Part shown: in pieces, positions 10,302 through 21,082 of the stretch
Layout: the number at the start of each line of letters is the position of its first letter
Position numbering within the stretch: the stretch's first letter is position 1
NCBI GenBank assembly: GCA_030323885.1
Contig: CM059193.1
Location: 90,955,990-91,019,989, forward strand
Length of the DNA stretch: 64,000 nt
Source: Branchipolynoe longqiensis
Lineage: Eukaryota > Annelida > Polychaeta > Phyllodocida > Polynoidae
Direction of reading: 5' to 3'
The notes under the pieces: model-generated
Told to the model about the DNA's origin: nothing
Database searches by the model: none
What the model saw: the letters and a program-made list of their open reading frames with translations, nothing else
Made by a program: the position numbers and the translations under genes

Positions 10302-10550
10302 GTTGTGGATGGTGTAATGTTATTATGGGCTAGTTGTGGTGCTGTGAAGTGGGGAAAGTAGTGTATGATGAGGGGAGAGGTGGGGAGGTGGGGAGGTGGG
10401 GAGGTGGGGAGGTGGTGATTTAGGTAAGTTGTAGATGGGTGGAGTGTGGGTGTGGTTGTGGGTGTGGATATGTGGATGTGGATGTGGATGTGAGAATGTG
10501 AATGTGAGAATGTGGATGTGGGTGTGGGTGTGGGGATGTATATGTAATGG
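10302..10550. repeat. G-rich simple repeats (GGGAGGTG, GTGGAT, GTGAGAAT)
   Basis: Short tandem units GGGGAGGT at 10380-10415 and GTGGATGTG/GTGAGAATGTG up to about 10540. Frames across it are artefacts. Confidence 0.8.
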
Positions 10551-10900
10551 CCCACGGCCCTCCGACTCTCACTCTCACGGTTACTCATGGAAGAACACCA
10601 AGATTCAATTAGAGTACGCTTCAACTTGGTTTATTGAACCATCTGCTCTCCGCGGCATCAGTAGTTGTCTGACCCGCCCCCTGACTCGCCAGATCCCACA
10701 TCGACTCTATAGGTGTGTGGGGGGGTGGGGGGTGGGGGTGGGGGTCAACCACACGCAGTAGAGGGCAGCCCAGTTGTGGTCTGCCCGGTGGCTACCCGTG
10801 CCGCCACCTAGCGCAGTGTAATGATACTGCGCTGGTGTAAGGGGTAGTCTCCGCTGCTACCACGTGGTAGTAGAGCTCATGTACAGACTACTACATATAT
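10551..10900. other. Mixed-composition island between G-rich arrays
   Basis: About 350 bp of ordinary base composition with no recognised gene. A short G run is at 10694-10745 and a hairpin 'GCGCAGTGTAATGATACTGC' at about 10811-10833. Flanked on both sides by G-rich arrays. Confidence 0.4.
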
Positions 10901-10904
10901 ATGG

Positions 10905-11445
10905 ATGTGGGGCTGTGGCGATGTATATCTGGATGTGGGTGTGGGTGTGGGGTGTGGGAATGTAGATTTGGATGTGGGTGTTGGTGTGGGTGTAGGTGTG
11001 GCGGTGTAGATGTGGATGTGGTTTTTGGTGCGGGTGTAGGTGTGGGGATGTGGATGTGGATGTGAATGTGGGTGTGGTGGTGTGGAGTGTGGGTGGTTGA
11101 TAGGGATGTGGGTGTTTGTGTAGGATGTGGAGGTGGGTGCATAGGTGGGTGTGGGTGTGCGTGTAAGTGGGACATGTGGGTGTGGGTGTGTGGGTGTGAG
11201 TCTGGGCATGGGTGTGTACGTGAGTGTATGTGAGTGTGGGTGTGGTTGGGGGATATGGATGTATGTGTGGATGTGGATGTGGATGTGTAGGTGGGGGATG
11301 GGGATGTAGATGTGGGTGTGGGTGTGGGTGCGGGTGTGGGTGTGGGTGTGGGTGTGGGTGTGGGTGTGGGTGTGGGTGTGGGTGTGGGTGTGGGTGTGGG
11401 TGTGGGTGTGGGTGTGGGTGTGGGTGTGGGTGTGGGTGTGGGTGA
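10905..11445. repeat. GT-rich minisatellite ending in a (GGGTGT)n array
   Basis: Degenerate GGATGTGGGTGTG units from 10905 become an almost pure GGGTGT hexamer array at about 11310-11440 (over 20 copies). All G runs lie on the + strand. Predicted valine-glycine or proline-histidine frames here are repeat artefacts. Confidence 0.93.
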
Positions 11446-11879
11446 GGCTGGGGATAAGGCCTCTACTGAAACACCTTACATGGTATATAGGACCCCAACA
11501 CTATTGTGATAGACTACTACACTATCACCCCCCCCCCCCCTCCACACACACACTCCCAACCCCATCATAAAGCCATCACTCCCAGCTCACAGGCTCCGCT
11601 TCCGGTTTGTTGTCAGCTCACAAACTTACTTCCGGTCTCTGCGTGTTCCATCTGTTCCCATGATGCATCGCTCTTCGGGCGAAAACAGTGCACTATCACA
11701 GTACCCGCCTGGTCCTTTGAAGTCGATCCCTCTGTAAGCTTGTCTTAAAGGCAGGCGCACATTACACAACATTTTGTAGCGTGTTTTGTCTTTGTTGCTC
11801 TTCCTACGGCGGCCGTACGAATAGATCGGTGTCCATTCGTACGGCGGTAGTCATGTGACGTAGCTTGACTCAGATCTTA

Positions 11880-12066
11880 ATCAGCCATGTCAATGGCCGT
11901 GAGCAATCTTCATATAGAAAAAGTGAAATATCTCTAAAGTTACACCAGGTAAAAACAAACCGCTTGGCACACATACAGAAAACATATTCCACGAAAAGAT
12001 TATATTAGATTTATAAGGTTAGGGTTCTGCATTTCCATAAATTTTGAATAAAATTAACATCCTGCA
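11880..12066 (+). repeat. Single copy of the 216-bp satellite family
   Basis: Shares 'CAATGGCCGTGAGCAATCTT', 'AAAAAGTGAAATATCTCTAA', 'AACATATTCCACGAAAAGAT' and 'TTCTGCATTTCCATAAATTT' with the tandem arrays at 40.3, 41.9-42.66 and 46.66-46.98 kb. An isolated dispersed unit. Confidence 0.8.
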
Positions 12067-12220
12067 GTGGGTGCCCCCAAATCCCTCTCCTCCTCCCATC
12101 CCCCTCTCCTGTCCCGTCCCCGTCTCCCTCTCCCCTCCCGTCCCCCTCCTGCTCCCATCCCTCTCCCATCCTCCTCTCTCCTTCTCTCGCTCCCCGCTCT
12201 CTCCCCTCCCATTTGACCTA
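12067..12220. repeat. C-rich simple repeat
   Basis: CCCCTCTCCCCTCCC-type pyrimidine tract on +. No gene. Confidence 0.8.
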
Positions 12221-12252
12221 ATTTGTGCCGTCGCGGTATGAATAGAACATCA

Positions 12253-12282
12253 GCTATTCCTACGGCGCGCCGTAGGAATAGC
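12253..12282. repeat. Perfect 30-bp palindrome
   Basis: The half-site GCTATTCCTACGGCG is followed directly by its exact reverse complement, with no spacer. A weaker related inverted pair around 'CCGTACGAAT...ATTCGTACGG' lies at about 11817-11845. Confidence 0.85.
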
Positions 12283-12544
12283 CACCGCGTTTTCTTTAGG
12301 GATGGTTGGTGTTTTTCCCAATTCCAGCCAACTTGTAAGTTGATTTGTTGGATATATTAAAACTGCATAGTCCAATGAGATTATCAAATTTGTATAAACC
12401 AAACCAATGACCCAGAATTAGTATTGCATGTATTAGGGATTTGTAGGTTGAGAGACGAGTAGGTAATTCAAACTGTGCATGTGCTGAAAACTGTGCATGT
12501 GCTGAAAACTGTGCATGTGCTGAAAATTGTATTTAATTGTAAGC

Positions 12545-12870
12545 ATAACATCACCTTACTGGAGAAAACCATTTAAAAGACTTACCATTCCAGTGGGACG
12601 ACTGTAGCAGTCTGCACTGACCCCTCAGGCAAGGAGCCACACAGACAGGTGAGCGTGGATAGGGTGGTGACATCAGGGAGCCTAGGTGGTGTAATGGTTA
12701 GTACCCTAGCTGGGAATGTAGCTTTAATTCCTGCGCTTTTTACAATATTTCCTATTTTCATCATCCCCAACGACACTAGTTGCCATGACCTGGATTCTGT
12801 ACAAGCTAATCACTGTATGGTTGTGGAATCTATCTACCCTGTATATGTATATATTTAAGTGCATTGCTTG
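12545..12870 (+). mobile_element. SINE family B, first unit of a tandem pair
   Basis: 'CATTTAAAAGACTTACCATT', 'AGTCTGCACTGACCCCTCAG', 'AGCCTAGGTGGTGTAATGGT' (box A), a diverged box B and the 'ATTTCCTATTTTCATCATCC' tail are in order. It is followed head-to-tail by a second copy at 12,885. Confidence 0.78.
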
Positions 12871-12884
12871 CATATATGTAATTG

Positions 12885-13130
12885 TAAGCATAAACATGAC
12901 TTATGGACGAAAACCATTAAAAATACTAATAATTCCAGCGGGACGAGTGTTGTCTGCAGTAACCTGTCAGGCAAGGAGCTGCATAGACAAGTTGGCATGG
13001 ATACTGTGGTTACATCAGAGAACCTCGGTGGTGTAATGGTTAGTGCACTGGCCCGGAATGCAAGAGATGTGGGTTTGATTCCTGCTCTATGTGCAATATT
13101 TCCCATTTGTATCACCCCCCATGATATATA
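12885..13130 (+). mobile_element. SINE family B, second unit of a tandem pair
   Basis: Repeats the same block order ~340 bp downstream. Box A is 'CTCGGTGGTGTAATGGTTAG' and box B is 'GGGTTTGATTCC'; tail is 'AATATTTCCCATTTGTATCA'. Better preserved than the first unit. Confidence 0.8.
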
Positions 13131-13387
13131 TATGAAACTGTCTCAAAGGTGTGAAGCAATATCAGACAAAACTTTGTCCATTGTAACGATCAAATTACTA
13201 TCTTCTTATGCGTTTGCTCAGGATAAACTGATTTGTTTTTTACATGGTGTTTCATAATCGCAATAGAATACATATTGATTTGAAGCAAATGTCCTTGTGT
13301 TTTCAGTGTAACCGTTTCTGTGCTGTTTTGTGTCAATCGTTACTATGGACACAAAAACTAAGAGTTACCACCTTTTGAGACAGGCTC

Positions 13388-13421
<34 letters not shown>

Positions 13422-13917
13422 TCTCACCATTTGCTTTGGTTGTAAGTGTGATCGGTGGGCACATTGTGCAGGCACTCTGGGTAAAAATAATCATTGAGTG
13501 TATGGCGAACAATATTAAAAGTGGATCTATTTGGCCCTACTCTATTAACACGATCCGGCCGACTCCGGTCACCCGAGTCGTCAGAATTTCAAATAGAACA
13601 GGCGAGTAGAGTCAACAAATACATGTGCTGTGTGCAAAACGATCCGACCCCAATAACCCACCTCTTGGCTAGGGTTTGCTAGGAACGATGACCTCACATT
13701 TGTGCTGGTACCATCCTGCAGGATAATAGCTACCAGCACCAGTCCTACATGTTTTTTGTTGGTAATAACACAGATTAATGAAATGGAAATATAACTAAAC
13801 TATGCAATCATAAAATACTTTAAATCCTATTTTGCTGTAGTTATATTGGTTATTAAATAAATTTATAAAAAGGTTTTGAATTAAGCCACAATTTTGTCCA
13901 CCCCTAGCATGGAGAAG
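13131..13917. other. Unique-looking AT-rich DNA with a (TA)n tract
   Basis: A (TA)n microsatellite is at 13389-13422. A short 62-codon frame at 13494-13682 has no recognisable features and is not called. No gene supported. Confidence 0.5.
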
Positions 13918-14006
13918 CGTATTCGATTATTCGACCCGAGTCTGTAGGATGTGCGCATGCGCCAAAAAGTGGCTCGGGTGACCCGAGTTGATTAATCGAT
14001 TACGCC
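13918..14006. repeat. Short hairpin / foldback repeat (~90 bp)
   Basis: 'GCGTATTCGATTATTCGACC' at the left is an imperfect reverse complement of 'GAGTTGATTAATCGATTACG' at the right, with a ~40-bp loop that holds the palindrome 'CTCGGGTGACCCGAG'. Could be a tiny MITE. Confidence 0.55.
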
Positions 14007-14234
14007 CTTTGAGAGAGTGCACAAGGTTTGGTGCTTGGAATGCTGGAGAGTGACTTTGACAGAACGAGACTGGGTCTACATTTGTGGAGTGTGTCCTTTC
14101 GGAGGGTGCTTAGATTAATTAAAGATTCTACATCGAAGCTAATGTTGCCCACAGTGGACTCGACCTAGGGGCTATCCGATCATGACATTTTCTTGACAGG
14201 ATAGCCATACAAGTTGAACTTCCACTTCCCTTTG

Positions 14235-14690
14235 CGGTAGGTAGATTTGAGATCTCAGATCTGAGATCTCAGATCTGAAATCTGAACTTTTGAGGTTGAA
14301 ATTTGAGTTCTGAGATCTGCAATCTGAGATCTGCGATTGACCTTGTGGGTTATCCTAACTTAACACGGGCTGAGCGAAGTCTGGGGGGAAAAAAGCTGAT
14401 CTGAGAACTGAGTTCTGATATCTGATATATGAGATCTGGTATCGGATAGTGGGGATCTGGGATCAGGTATCTGAGATCTGAGATCTGAGATCTGAGATCT
14501 AGTATTTGATATCTGGTGTCTGCGATCTGATGTCTGATATTTGAGATCTGAGATCTGAGATCTGAGATCTGAAATCTGAAATCTGAGATCAAAGATCTGC
14601 CCTTTGAGACTGAGATATGAATTTAGAAATCTGAGATATACAATCTGAGATCTGATATCTGAGATCTGAGATCTGAGATTGAGTGTGCCG
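14235..14690. repeat. TGAGATCT octamer array
   Basis: Long degenerate tandem array of the 8-bp unit TGAGATCT, in two blocks (14235-14340 and 14395-14685), with a short non-repeat gap. The core AGATCT is self-complementary, so the array can fold back on itself. Confidence 0.9.
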
Positions 14691-14699
14691 GGCTATCAT

Positions 14700-14945
14700 G
14701 AATGTGACCGGCCCCATCCATGTTTGACACTAAATATTTACAAGGTCGGCGGGGCGCCGAGGTGTTTCCGGCCGGGCGACGTACGGGAATAAAGCTGGCG
14801 CGACGGCGCCCATACGTCACCGGCGCGCCCCGCGACGCACCCACGTCGCGCGGGGAGTTTGCGCCCAAATTGTCCCATCAGGCGGCCGGCCCATAAATAT
14901 CCGAGCACCGGGCAGCATTTGATGTGGACCCGCGGGACGGGTGGG
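14700..14945. other. CpG-rich block without a long frame
   Basis: About 240 bp dense in CpG (e.g. 'GGTCGGCGGGGCGCCGAGG', 'CGCGACGGCGCCCATACGTC', 'CCCCGCGACGCACCCACGTC') in an otherwise CpG-poor window, ending with a TATA-like CATAAATATCC at about 14890-14900. It may be a promoter-like CpG island or part of an unrecognised repeat. No coding frame is convincing. Confidence 0.5.
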
Positions 14946-14989
14946 GGGGTGGTGGGAGGGGGGAAGTGTGGAGGTGGGACAGGTGGTGG

Positions 14990-15590
14990 GGGGTGGGCTT
15001 GGGGGGGGTAAGGGTGGGTGTGGAGGGTGGGGGTTGGAGGGGTGGAGGTGTGGAAGGAGGAGAGTGGGGGTGGTGTTGAAGCCACTGTCCAGCCGCACCC
15101 CACAGCCAGGCAGCACCCCCGCCCATCTCTGCCCAACTTCACAGCCCATCCCCGCCCCGCCCCGCCCTACCTCTCCCCGCCCCGCCCCGCCCCGCCCCGC
15201 CCCGCCCCTGCTGTAGAATATATCCCCGGTCACTTAGCCGTCAGTGGACGTAGTTGAACGTAGAGGAGGCTAACCTAGTTGAAAGTAGTTGAACCGTAGT
15301 TGAACGTAGTTGAACATACCAGAATCCATACTTGTCCATACTTGTCCATGATGTTAACTTGGTAATAACATGGGTGATCCGTGATTTCCGATTTACTTTT
15401 TGGACACCTTCAAAAGAGCGGTATGTTAGAGGCTGAATTTGCATCTCTGATGCCATGGTAACATAGCCGTTAGTCAACGTATGTGAACGTCGTGGAGGCT
15501 AACATAGTTGAACAGAGTTGAACGTAGTTGAATGTGTTGAAAGTAGTTGAACGTAGTTGAACATACTGGCATCTGTACTGTAGCGTATTT
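14990..15590. repeat. Tandem duplication, unit 1
   Basis: The order is G-rich array, 'AAGCCACTGTCCAGCCGCAC', a CCCCG pentamer run (about 15150-15208), 'GAATATATCCCCGGTCACTT', a series of GTAGTTGAAC repeats, and 'GCATCTGTACTGTAGCGTAT'. The whole order is repeated in 15,600-16,322 at near identity. Confidence 0.9.
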
Positions 15591-15599
15591 GTGGTGGGG

Positions 15600-16322
15600 G
15601 TGGGCGTGGGGGGGTGGGTAAGGGTGGGTGTGGAGGGTGGGGGTTGGAGGGGTGGAGGTGTGGAAGGAGGAGAGTGGGGGTGGTGTTGAAGCCACTGCCC
15701 GGTCACAGCGGCCCGTCCAGCCGCACCCCACAGCCAGGCAGCACCCCCGCCCATCTCTGCCCAACTTCACAGCCCATCCCCGCCCCGCCCCGCCCTACCG
15801 CTCCCCGCCCCGCCCCGCCCCGCCCCGCCCCGCCCCGCCCCGCCGCCCCGCCCCGCCCCCCGCCCCGCCCCGCCCCGCCCCGCGCCCCGCCCGCCCGCCC
15901 CGCCCCGCCCCGCCCCGCCCCGCCCCGCCCTGCTGTAGAATATATCCCCGGTCACTTAGCCGTCAGTGGACGTAGTTGAACGTAGAGGAGGCTAACCTAG
16001 TTGAAAGTAGTTGAACCGTAGTTGAACGTAGTTGAACATACCAGAATCCATACTTGTCCATACTTGTCCATGATGTTAACTTGGTAATAACATGGGTGAT
16101 CCGTGATTTCCGATTTACTTTTTGGACACCTTCAAAAGAGCGGTATGTTAGAGGCTGAATTTGCATCTCTGATGCCATGGTAACATAGCCGTTAGTCAAC
16201 GTATGTGAACGTCATGGAGGCTAACATAGTTGAACAGAGTTGAACATAGTTGAACGTAGTTGAATGTGTTGAAAGTAGTTGAACGTAGTTGAACATACTG
16301 GCATCTGTACTGTAGCGTATTT
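15600..16322. repeat. Tandem duplication, unit 2
   Basis: Second copy of 14,990-15,590. The offset rises from 610 to 722 bp across the CCCCG run, which is much longer here (about 15778-15930). It also has a ~15-bp insertion after 'AGCCACTG'. Proline/arginine frames in both units are artefacts. Confidence 0.9.
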
Positions 16323-16553
16323 ATATGTACCGTAATGTATTTATCCGTACCAATACTTGCCTTACTTAACGTATTTCAACGTACTTTCACATACTTACAC
16401 CATCTTTGACCCACATTAATCTATCCTACGAATCACTACGCCCACTAACGGCTATTTGACCGGGCCTTTAGACCATTAAGTTCATACTATTTAGCATGGT
16501 AAGTGTGCAATTAAATCATTTACTCAATTACACCACTATAGCTACCTCTCACC
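16323..16553. repeat. Degenerate GTATTTCAACGTA-type tail of the duplication
   Basis: Continues the TTGAACGTA-like motif in increasingly diverged form up to about 16400, then ordinary sequence. No gene. Confidence 0.5.
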
Positions 16554-16554
16554 T

Positions 16555-17114
16555 GGGCCTATATGTATGTGTCCGGGTTAGCGGTCGTAACCCTGCGCCG
16601 TGCGGCTTTCCTGGGTTAGCGGCGAAATGTGCGTATGTATGTGTCGGGGTTAAACTAACTCGGCGAGCATAAAGTCACCTGCACTAACCCCATGCGAAAG
16701 GAGGGGTAAAGGTGGGGTTAGGCACCGACTCGGCCCAAATCTATTCAATGCGACCATATTTAACAGAATTAGATACGAAATAAGTGAAATTTTATCAACT
16801 TAACCCTAAATTTGAAGCATTATTAAGGCTACCGCCGCATTGGTGGCGATATTAATAGTGTCGAATCGACGAATGTAAAGTAAACAAATAGCAGTAGCAG
16901 CTATATCGGCGGCGTTATTCATATTGTCCAATCGACGAATGTAAACATGCACAGAGGGATTTCCCAAATCTATAAATAACTGCAACGTTAGCTAACCCGC
17001 GCGCGCTTTGGTCACATACATCCCCCGTGACACATTTGGAACCCCGGGGTTAGATAACCCGGCACCCTGCTTTAACCCTGGTCGGGTTAAAAAATGACTC
17101 ATACATATAGGCCC
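16555..17114. mobile_element. GGGCC-ended MITE, copy A (560 bp)
   Basis: Terminal inverted repeats are 'GGGCCTATATGTATGTGTC' (left) and 'GACTCATACATATAGGCCC' (right). The interior includes a core shared with 50.7-51.1 and 56.5-56.9 kb ('CATATTTAACAGAATTAGAT', 'GAAATAAGTGAAATTT', 'CGAATCGACGAATGTAAAG'). No transposase. The target duplication is not clear, so the superfamily is not assigned. Confidence 0.85.
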
Positions 17115-17344
17115 TCATCTACTCGGTCGGTAGCGACATGTATCAAGTGGGAAGCCAGTCCGCTACCTTAACAATTTGGCTCTTCCAGTCGGTCTCTTTT
17201 CGACGCAATTCGGATAATATATTATGTATGTGATGTATAAGTATTATACAAGTATAATTAATCTGAAGCTTCCACTCCTTATTATATTCTAAATCATCTA
17301 CTGGACTGACCTATTATTAATTGTTCACCGACTATGCAACCGGG

Positions 17345-18375
17345 CCGAGTGTGACGGGAAGGGACGGGGAGGGACGGTGAGGGACAGGAAGGGGCAAGGA
17401 GGGAGGTGGAGGGACGGGGAGGGACGGGGAGGGACGGGAAGGGACGGGGAGGGACGGGGAGGGACGGGACGGGGAGGGACGGGGAGGGACGGGGAGGGAC
17501 GGGGAGGGACGGGGAGGGACGGGGAGGGACGGGGAGGGACGGGGAGGGATGTGGAGGGACGGGGAAGGACGGGGAAGGACGGGGGGACGGGGAGGGACGA
17601 GTAGGGACTGGACGTGGAGGGACGTGGAGGGACTGGGAGGGACGGGTAGGGACTGGACGGGGAGGGACGGGTAGGGACTGGACGGGGAGGGACGGGGAGG
17701 GACGTGGAGGGGCGGGGAGGGACGGAGAGGGACGGGGAGGGACGGCGAGGGATGGGGAAGTACGGGGAGGGTTGGGGAGGGGTGGGGAGCGATGGGGAGG
17801 GACGGGAAAGGACGGGAGGGACGGGGATGGATGGAGAGGGACGGGGAGGGACGGAGAGGGACAGGGAGGGACGAGGAGGGACGGGGAGGGACGGGAAGGA
17901 CGGAGAGGGACGCGGTTGGACGACGAGGGACGGAGAGGGACGGGGGAGGGACGAAGGAGGGATAGCAGGGGGCGGGGAAGGATGGGGAGGGGTGGGGAGG
18001 GATGGGGAGGGACGAACAAGGACGGGAGGGACGGAGAGGGACGGGGGGGGGGAAGGGAGGGACGGGGGAGGAACGGCAAGGGCCGGGGAAGGACGGGGAG
18101 GGACGGGGAGGGTCGGGGAGGGACGGGCAGGGACGGGGAGGGACGGCAGGGACGTGTAGGGACGGGAAGGGACGGTAAGGGACGGGGAGGGGCGGGGAGG
18201 GGCGCGGAGGGACGGGGAGGGACGGTAAGGGACGGGGAGGGGCGGGGAGGGGCGGGGAGGGACGGGGAGGGGCGGGGAGGGGAGGGGCGGGGAGGGGCGG
18301 GGAGGGACGGTAAGGGACTGGGAGGGGCGGGGAGGGGCGGGGAGGGGCGGGGAGGGGCGGGGAGGGACGGGTAAG
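17345..18375. repeat. GGGACGGGGA decamer minisatellite (~1 kb)
   Basis: About 100 copies of a 10-bp unit, most regular at 17410-17560 and 18180-18370, with GGGATGGGGA and GGGGCGGGGA variants. G-rich on + with runs of four G, so quadruplex-prone. The 460-470-codon proline/serine or arginine/glycine frames on either strand are artefacts. Confidence 0.96.
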
Positions 18376-18665
18376 AACGGTAGTGAGGTAAACGAGATGG
18401 GGTTGGGAGTGGGGAGGAATTAGGTGAGTAGGACTTATTAGGGTAAGAATGGTAGTGGGATAACACAAGAGCGGGTGGGGGGGGGCAATTAGGTGAGTAT
18501 GGCTTAGTAGGGTAAGAAGGGTAGTGGGGTAAAACGAGATGGGGGTGGGGGCACGAATTAGGTGAGTAGCGCGTATTAAGATAATAACGAGAGGGGGTGG
18601 GCAGGGGGAAATTAGGTGAGCAGGGCGTATTATGGTAAGAAGGGTGATGAGGCAAAACATGAGGG
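18376..18665. repeat. Four degenerate ~55-70-bp tandem repeats
   Basis: 'AATTAGGTGAG(T/C)A' recurs at about 18418, 18485, 18555 and 18609, each linked to 'GGTAAGAA(G/C)GGTAGTG'. Directly adjoins the decamer array. Confidence 0.8.
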
Positions 18666-19055
18666 GGCACCTCCCCCTGAATGTATTGGGTGTCAGTCCC
18701 TGCTGACACTCAAACACATTTGACTAAGTTGAGTTGATTTTTTGGCCCTGCGCCAACGGTTCTACACTGCAGACAGTATGCATGACCTTTTTACTAAGGT
18801 AAAACAGGAAAACATTTTAGCCTTTTTGAGGGCAGCTGGACTGTACCACCTCATATAGTTTACTAAATAGATTCTATCAATTATTAATAAAACTTTTCTC
18901 TTTCTATGGGAATTTGTTTCCCTTGACCACAAATATATGATTGTGAGCTTTCAAATTTAATCAGTGTCTATTGGCAGATCATTGATTGTCTGCCTTTACA
19001 TGTAAAAGAGATGGTTTGAACAAAAAACAAACATTTCTGGCTGTGAATATGGCCT
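18666..19055. other. AT-rich spacer, nothing recognised
   Basis: No frame, RNA gene or repeat signature that I can support. Confidence 0.5.
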
Positions 19056-19475
19056 ATGCTGCCGACACGGCGTAAAGCAACCACCAATCAATCAATCAAT
19101 CGATTTCTTCATGCCTACCTTCTCTGGCTAGTTGATGATTTTATATCTAAAATTAAGTTAGTTTTATTTAATGACGCCTCTAGAGCACATTGGTTTCCAT
19201 CATCAGCTATTAAACTTCAAACATGTGGTCATTCTGACATATTTCTTTGGAGGAAACCTGCTGCCGCCACATCAGCTACTCTTTCCGCTAAGCAGCAAGG
19301 GGTCTTTTATATGCACTTTGCAACAAACAGGACAGCACATATCACAGCCTTTGATGAACCAGTTGTGGACCACTGGATGGAATAGAAAATAGCCCAAACT
19401 GCAAATGGATCCACTGAGCAGAATCAATAGGATGACCCACACCTTCGCAGCTGGACACTCTACCGCCTGTTGATA
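19056..19475 (-). mobile_element. SINE family C copy, minus orientation
   Basis: Matches the reverse complement of 39,540-39,880: 'GACGCCTCTAGAGCACATTG', 'ATATTTCTTTGGAGGAAACC', 'GGTCTTTTATATGCACTTT', 'GAACCAGTTGTGGACCACTG', then an inverted tRNA-like head ('CTGGACACTCTACCGCCTG'). This body is widespread in molluscan DNA (recalled knowledge). Confidence 0.85.
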
Positions 19476-19554
19476 TATATCTTAAAGCTTCATATTCCGT
19501 TCAAAGATCAACTTACCGACATTTGGTCCTACATAGCCAACTTCGATATGTGCG

Positions 19555-19690
19555 CACTTATTCCATAGCCTGGTTAGGAAGCGACAAGTACCAATTCCAT
19601 AAGTCATTCATTTTACACGACCGGGAATCGAACTCCTGACCTTCCGCAAGAGAAGCCTACGCTCTATCGATTCGGCCATGGCATCCTGTA
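19555..19690 (-). mobile_element. SINE family A, head fragment, minus orientation
   Basis: 'CTGGTTAGGAAGCGACAAGT', 'CGACCGGGAATCGAACTCCT' (inverted box B) and 'CTCTATCGATTCGGCCATGG' (inverted box A) are the head and first part of family A. Confidence 0.75.
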
Positions 19691-19789
19691 TGAAGGCCAC
19701 CTTCTAAGTTGTTTATTACATCCAATGTGGATCATCCTCCCAGGGGTTAAATTTATAATCTCTGCTGGCAGCCATGGAGGATTTTGGGG

Positions 19790-20160
19790 GTGGGGGGACC
19801 TCTACAGATAATCATTTATGGATTAGTAAGCCTGATGGGGGGGGGGGGGGGTAAGAGACACGCTGTCATCAGAGTTCAGGCGCATCATGTTTATCACCGA
19901 AGAAGAGTGGGCAGTGAAAGGAAAGAGAGACGGTGGACTCACCACCAGGAGGATAAAGGCGCACTTTTAAGGAGGGAGTATGGGTGGGTGGGTAAATTAA
20001 ATTAAACCGCGGTGGCGCTAAAGTGTGGGTCGGCGCGTGCCGGGATTAGGGATTGAGTGGGTAATGGGTGGTAGACTGCTGCGTGGAGAGGGGGGGGGGA
20101 GGCTAACTGGAGGTGGGAAGTGGGAGGTGGGAGTGGGGGGGAGGGGGTGGGTGGCTGAGG
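19790..20160. repeat. G-rich low-complexity stretch
   Basis: Several long G runs and GGGAGTGGG-type units on +, with a short CpG-containing island at 20010-20045. No gene. Confidence 0.6.
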
Positions 20161-20760
20161 TCAGGTTTAACCAGATTTAACAGAGGGTTATTTTGTAAAA
20201 AAATTGTATTGATGTACTTTGTTTTTACTTATTTATTTATTTATTTATTTGATTGTATATATTTATTTTATTTCATGCATTTATTTATTTAAATAGCTAA
20301 TTTAATTAATTAATTTCTGTTTGATTTATTCATATAATTATCTATGTAAATATGTTGTATGAACAACCCATCCCCGCCCCGCCCGGCCCCGGGCATTGAA
20401 CTGATCACATTTATTTGATTTAATTACTTCATTTTTGTAATTGATGTAATTGATGTAATTGATGTAATTAATGTAATTGATGTTGGTTGATGTAGTTAAT
20501 TGATTTAATTAATTGAATTAATGTAATTCATTCAATTCATTTATTTCAGTTAATGTATTTAATTCATTTCATTAATTTATGTTTGATTTATTCATTTAAT
20601 TATCTATCAAAATCTTGTTTATTGATTAAGTAAAATTACTTAATTTTCTTATATATTTGTATGAAATTAAATTAATTAATTATTTAATTCACACACTCAC
20701 ACAATTAAGTACACAAAACAGAGCATAGTTTAATTTGTATTCATTTAATATTTATTTTAA
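20161..20760. repeat. AT-rich region with ATTTATTT and TTGATGTAA repeats
   Basis: Tandem TTTATTTA (about 20230-20260) and 'TTGATGTAATTGATGTAA' units (about 20440-20480). Very low GC. Broken only by a short 'CCCCGCCCCGCCCGGCCCCG' tract at 20370-20390. Confidence 0.75.
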
Positions 20761-20882
20761 AAGTAATATTGGCTGACACATCAGCATTGCAGTATGTTGA
20801 GGACAAGGATCGATGACCCATTTGTCCTGAGCAGTTCAGAGTATATCGAGTAATACCAGGCAGTTCAGGTACAGGAGAGACA

Positions 20883-21077
20883 TCATGGTGACACAACTTG
20901 CGGAACAGTGCTCAAACCTGGGAAGGCTAAATAAGCATTCACAGAATCAGTCTTCCAGGTTCCTTGTATGATACCAGTCCGGGGCAAACCTGAGAGATCA
21001 CAGGCTTGGGCCGCGCCCCTACAGGGGATATGGAGTGTGTAGTGCTTCTGCCGATGGAAGACAGACAGGGCAGCCAT
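20883..21077 (-). pseudogene. Tyrosine recombinase C-terminus (DIRS copy 2)
   Basis: The reading HIPCRGAAQAC followed by GTWKTDSVNAYL aligns with NGLCRGAAQAC and GTWRSASVHAYL of copy 1, so the Trp and Tyr nucleophile are kept. As in copy 1, the second catalytic Arg position is Cys. The preceding part of the same gene is on the other side of the MITE at 21,774-21,890, where LPSGEPLSNRTLL matches LPSGLPLSLPVLK of copy 1. The gene is truncated at its N-terminal side by the internal deletion and is not functional. Confidence 0.85.
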
Positions 21078-21082
21078 CCTAA

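Noticed and set aside
11310..11440. Telomere-like (GGGTGT)n
   Set aside because: Unit differs from the metazoan TTAGGG repeat and it grades into ordinary GT-rich minisatellite. Treated as simple repeat.
16545..17125. Target-site duplication for the GGGCC MITE
   Set aside because: Flanks of the three copies show no convincing 2-9-bp direct repeat, so I did not assign a superfamily.
17294..18717. Minus-strand frames of ~460-470 codons rich in Pro, Ser, Arg
   Set aside because: They translate the 10-bp GGGACGGGGA array. All frames are open because the unit lacks stop codons. There is no non-repeat domain.
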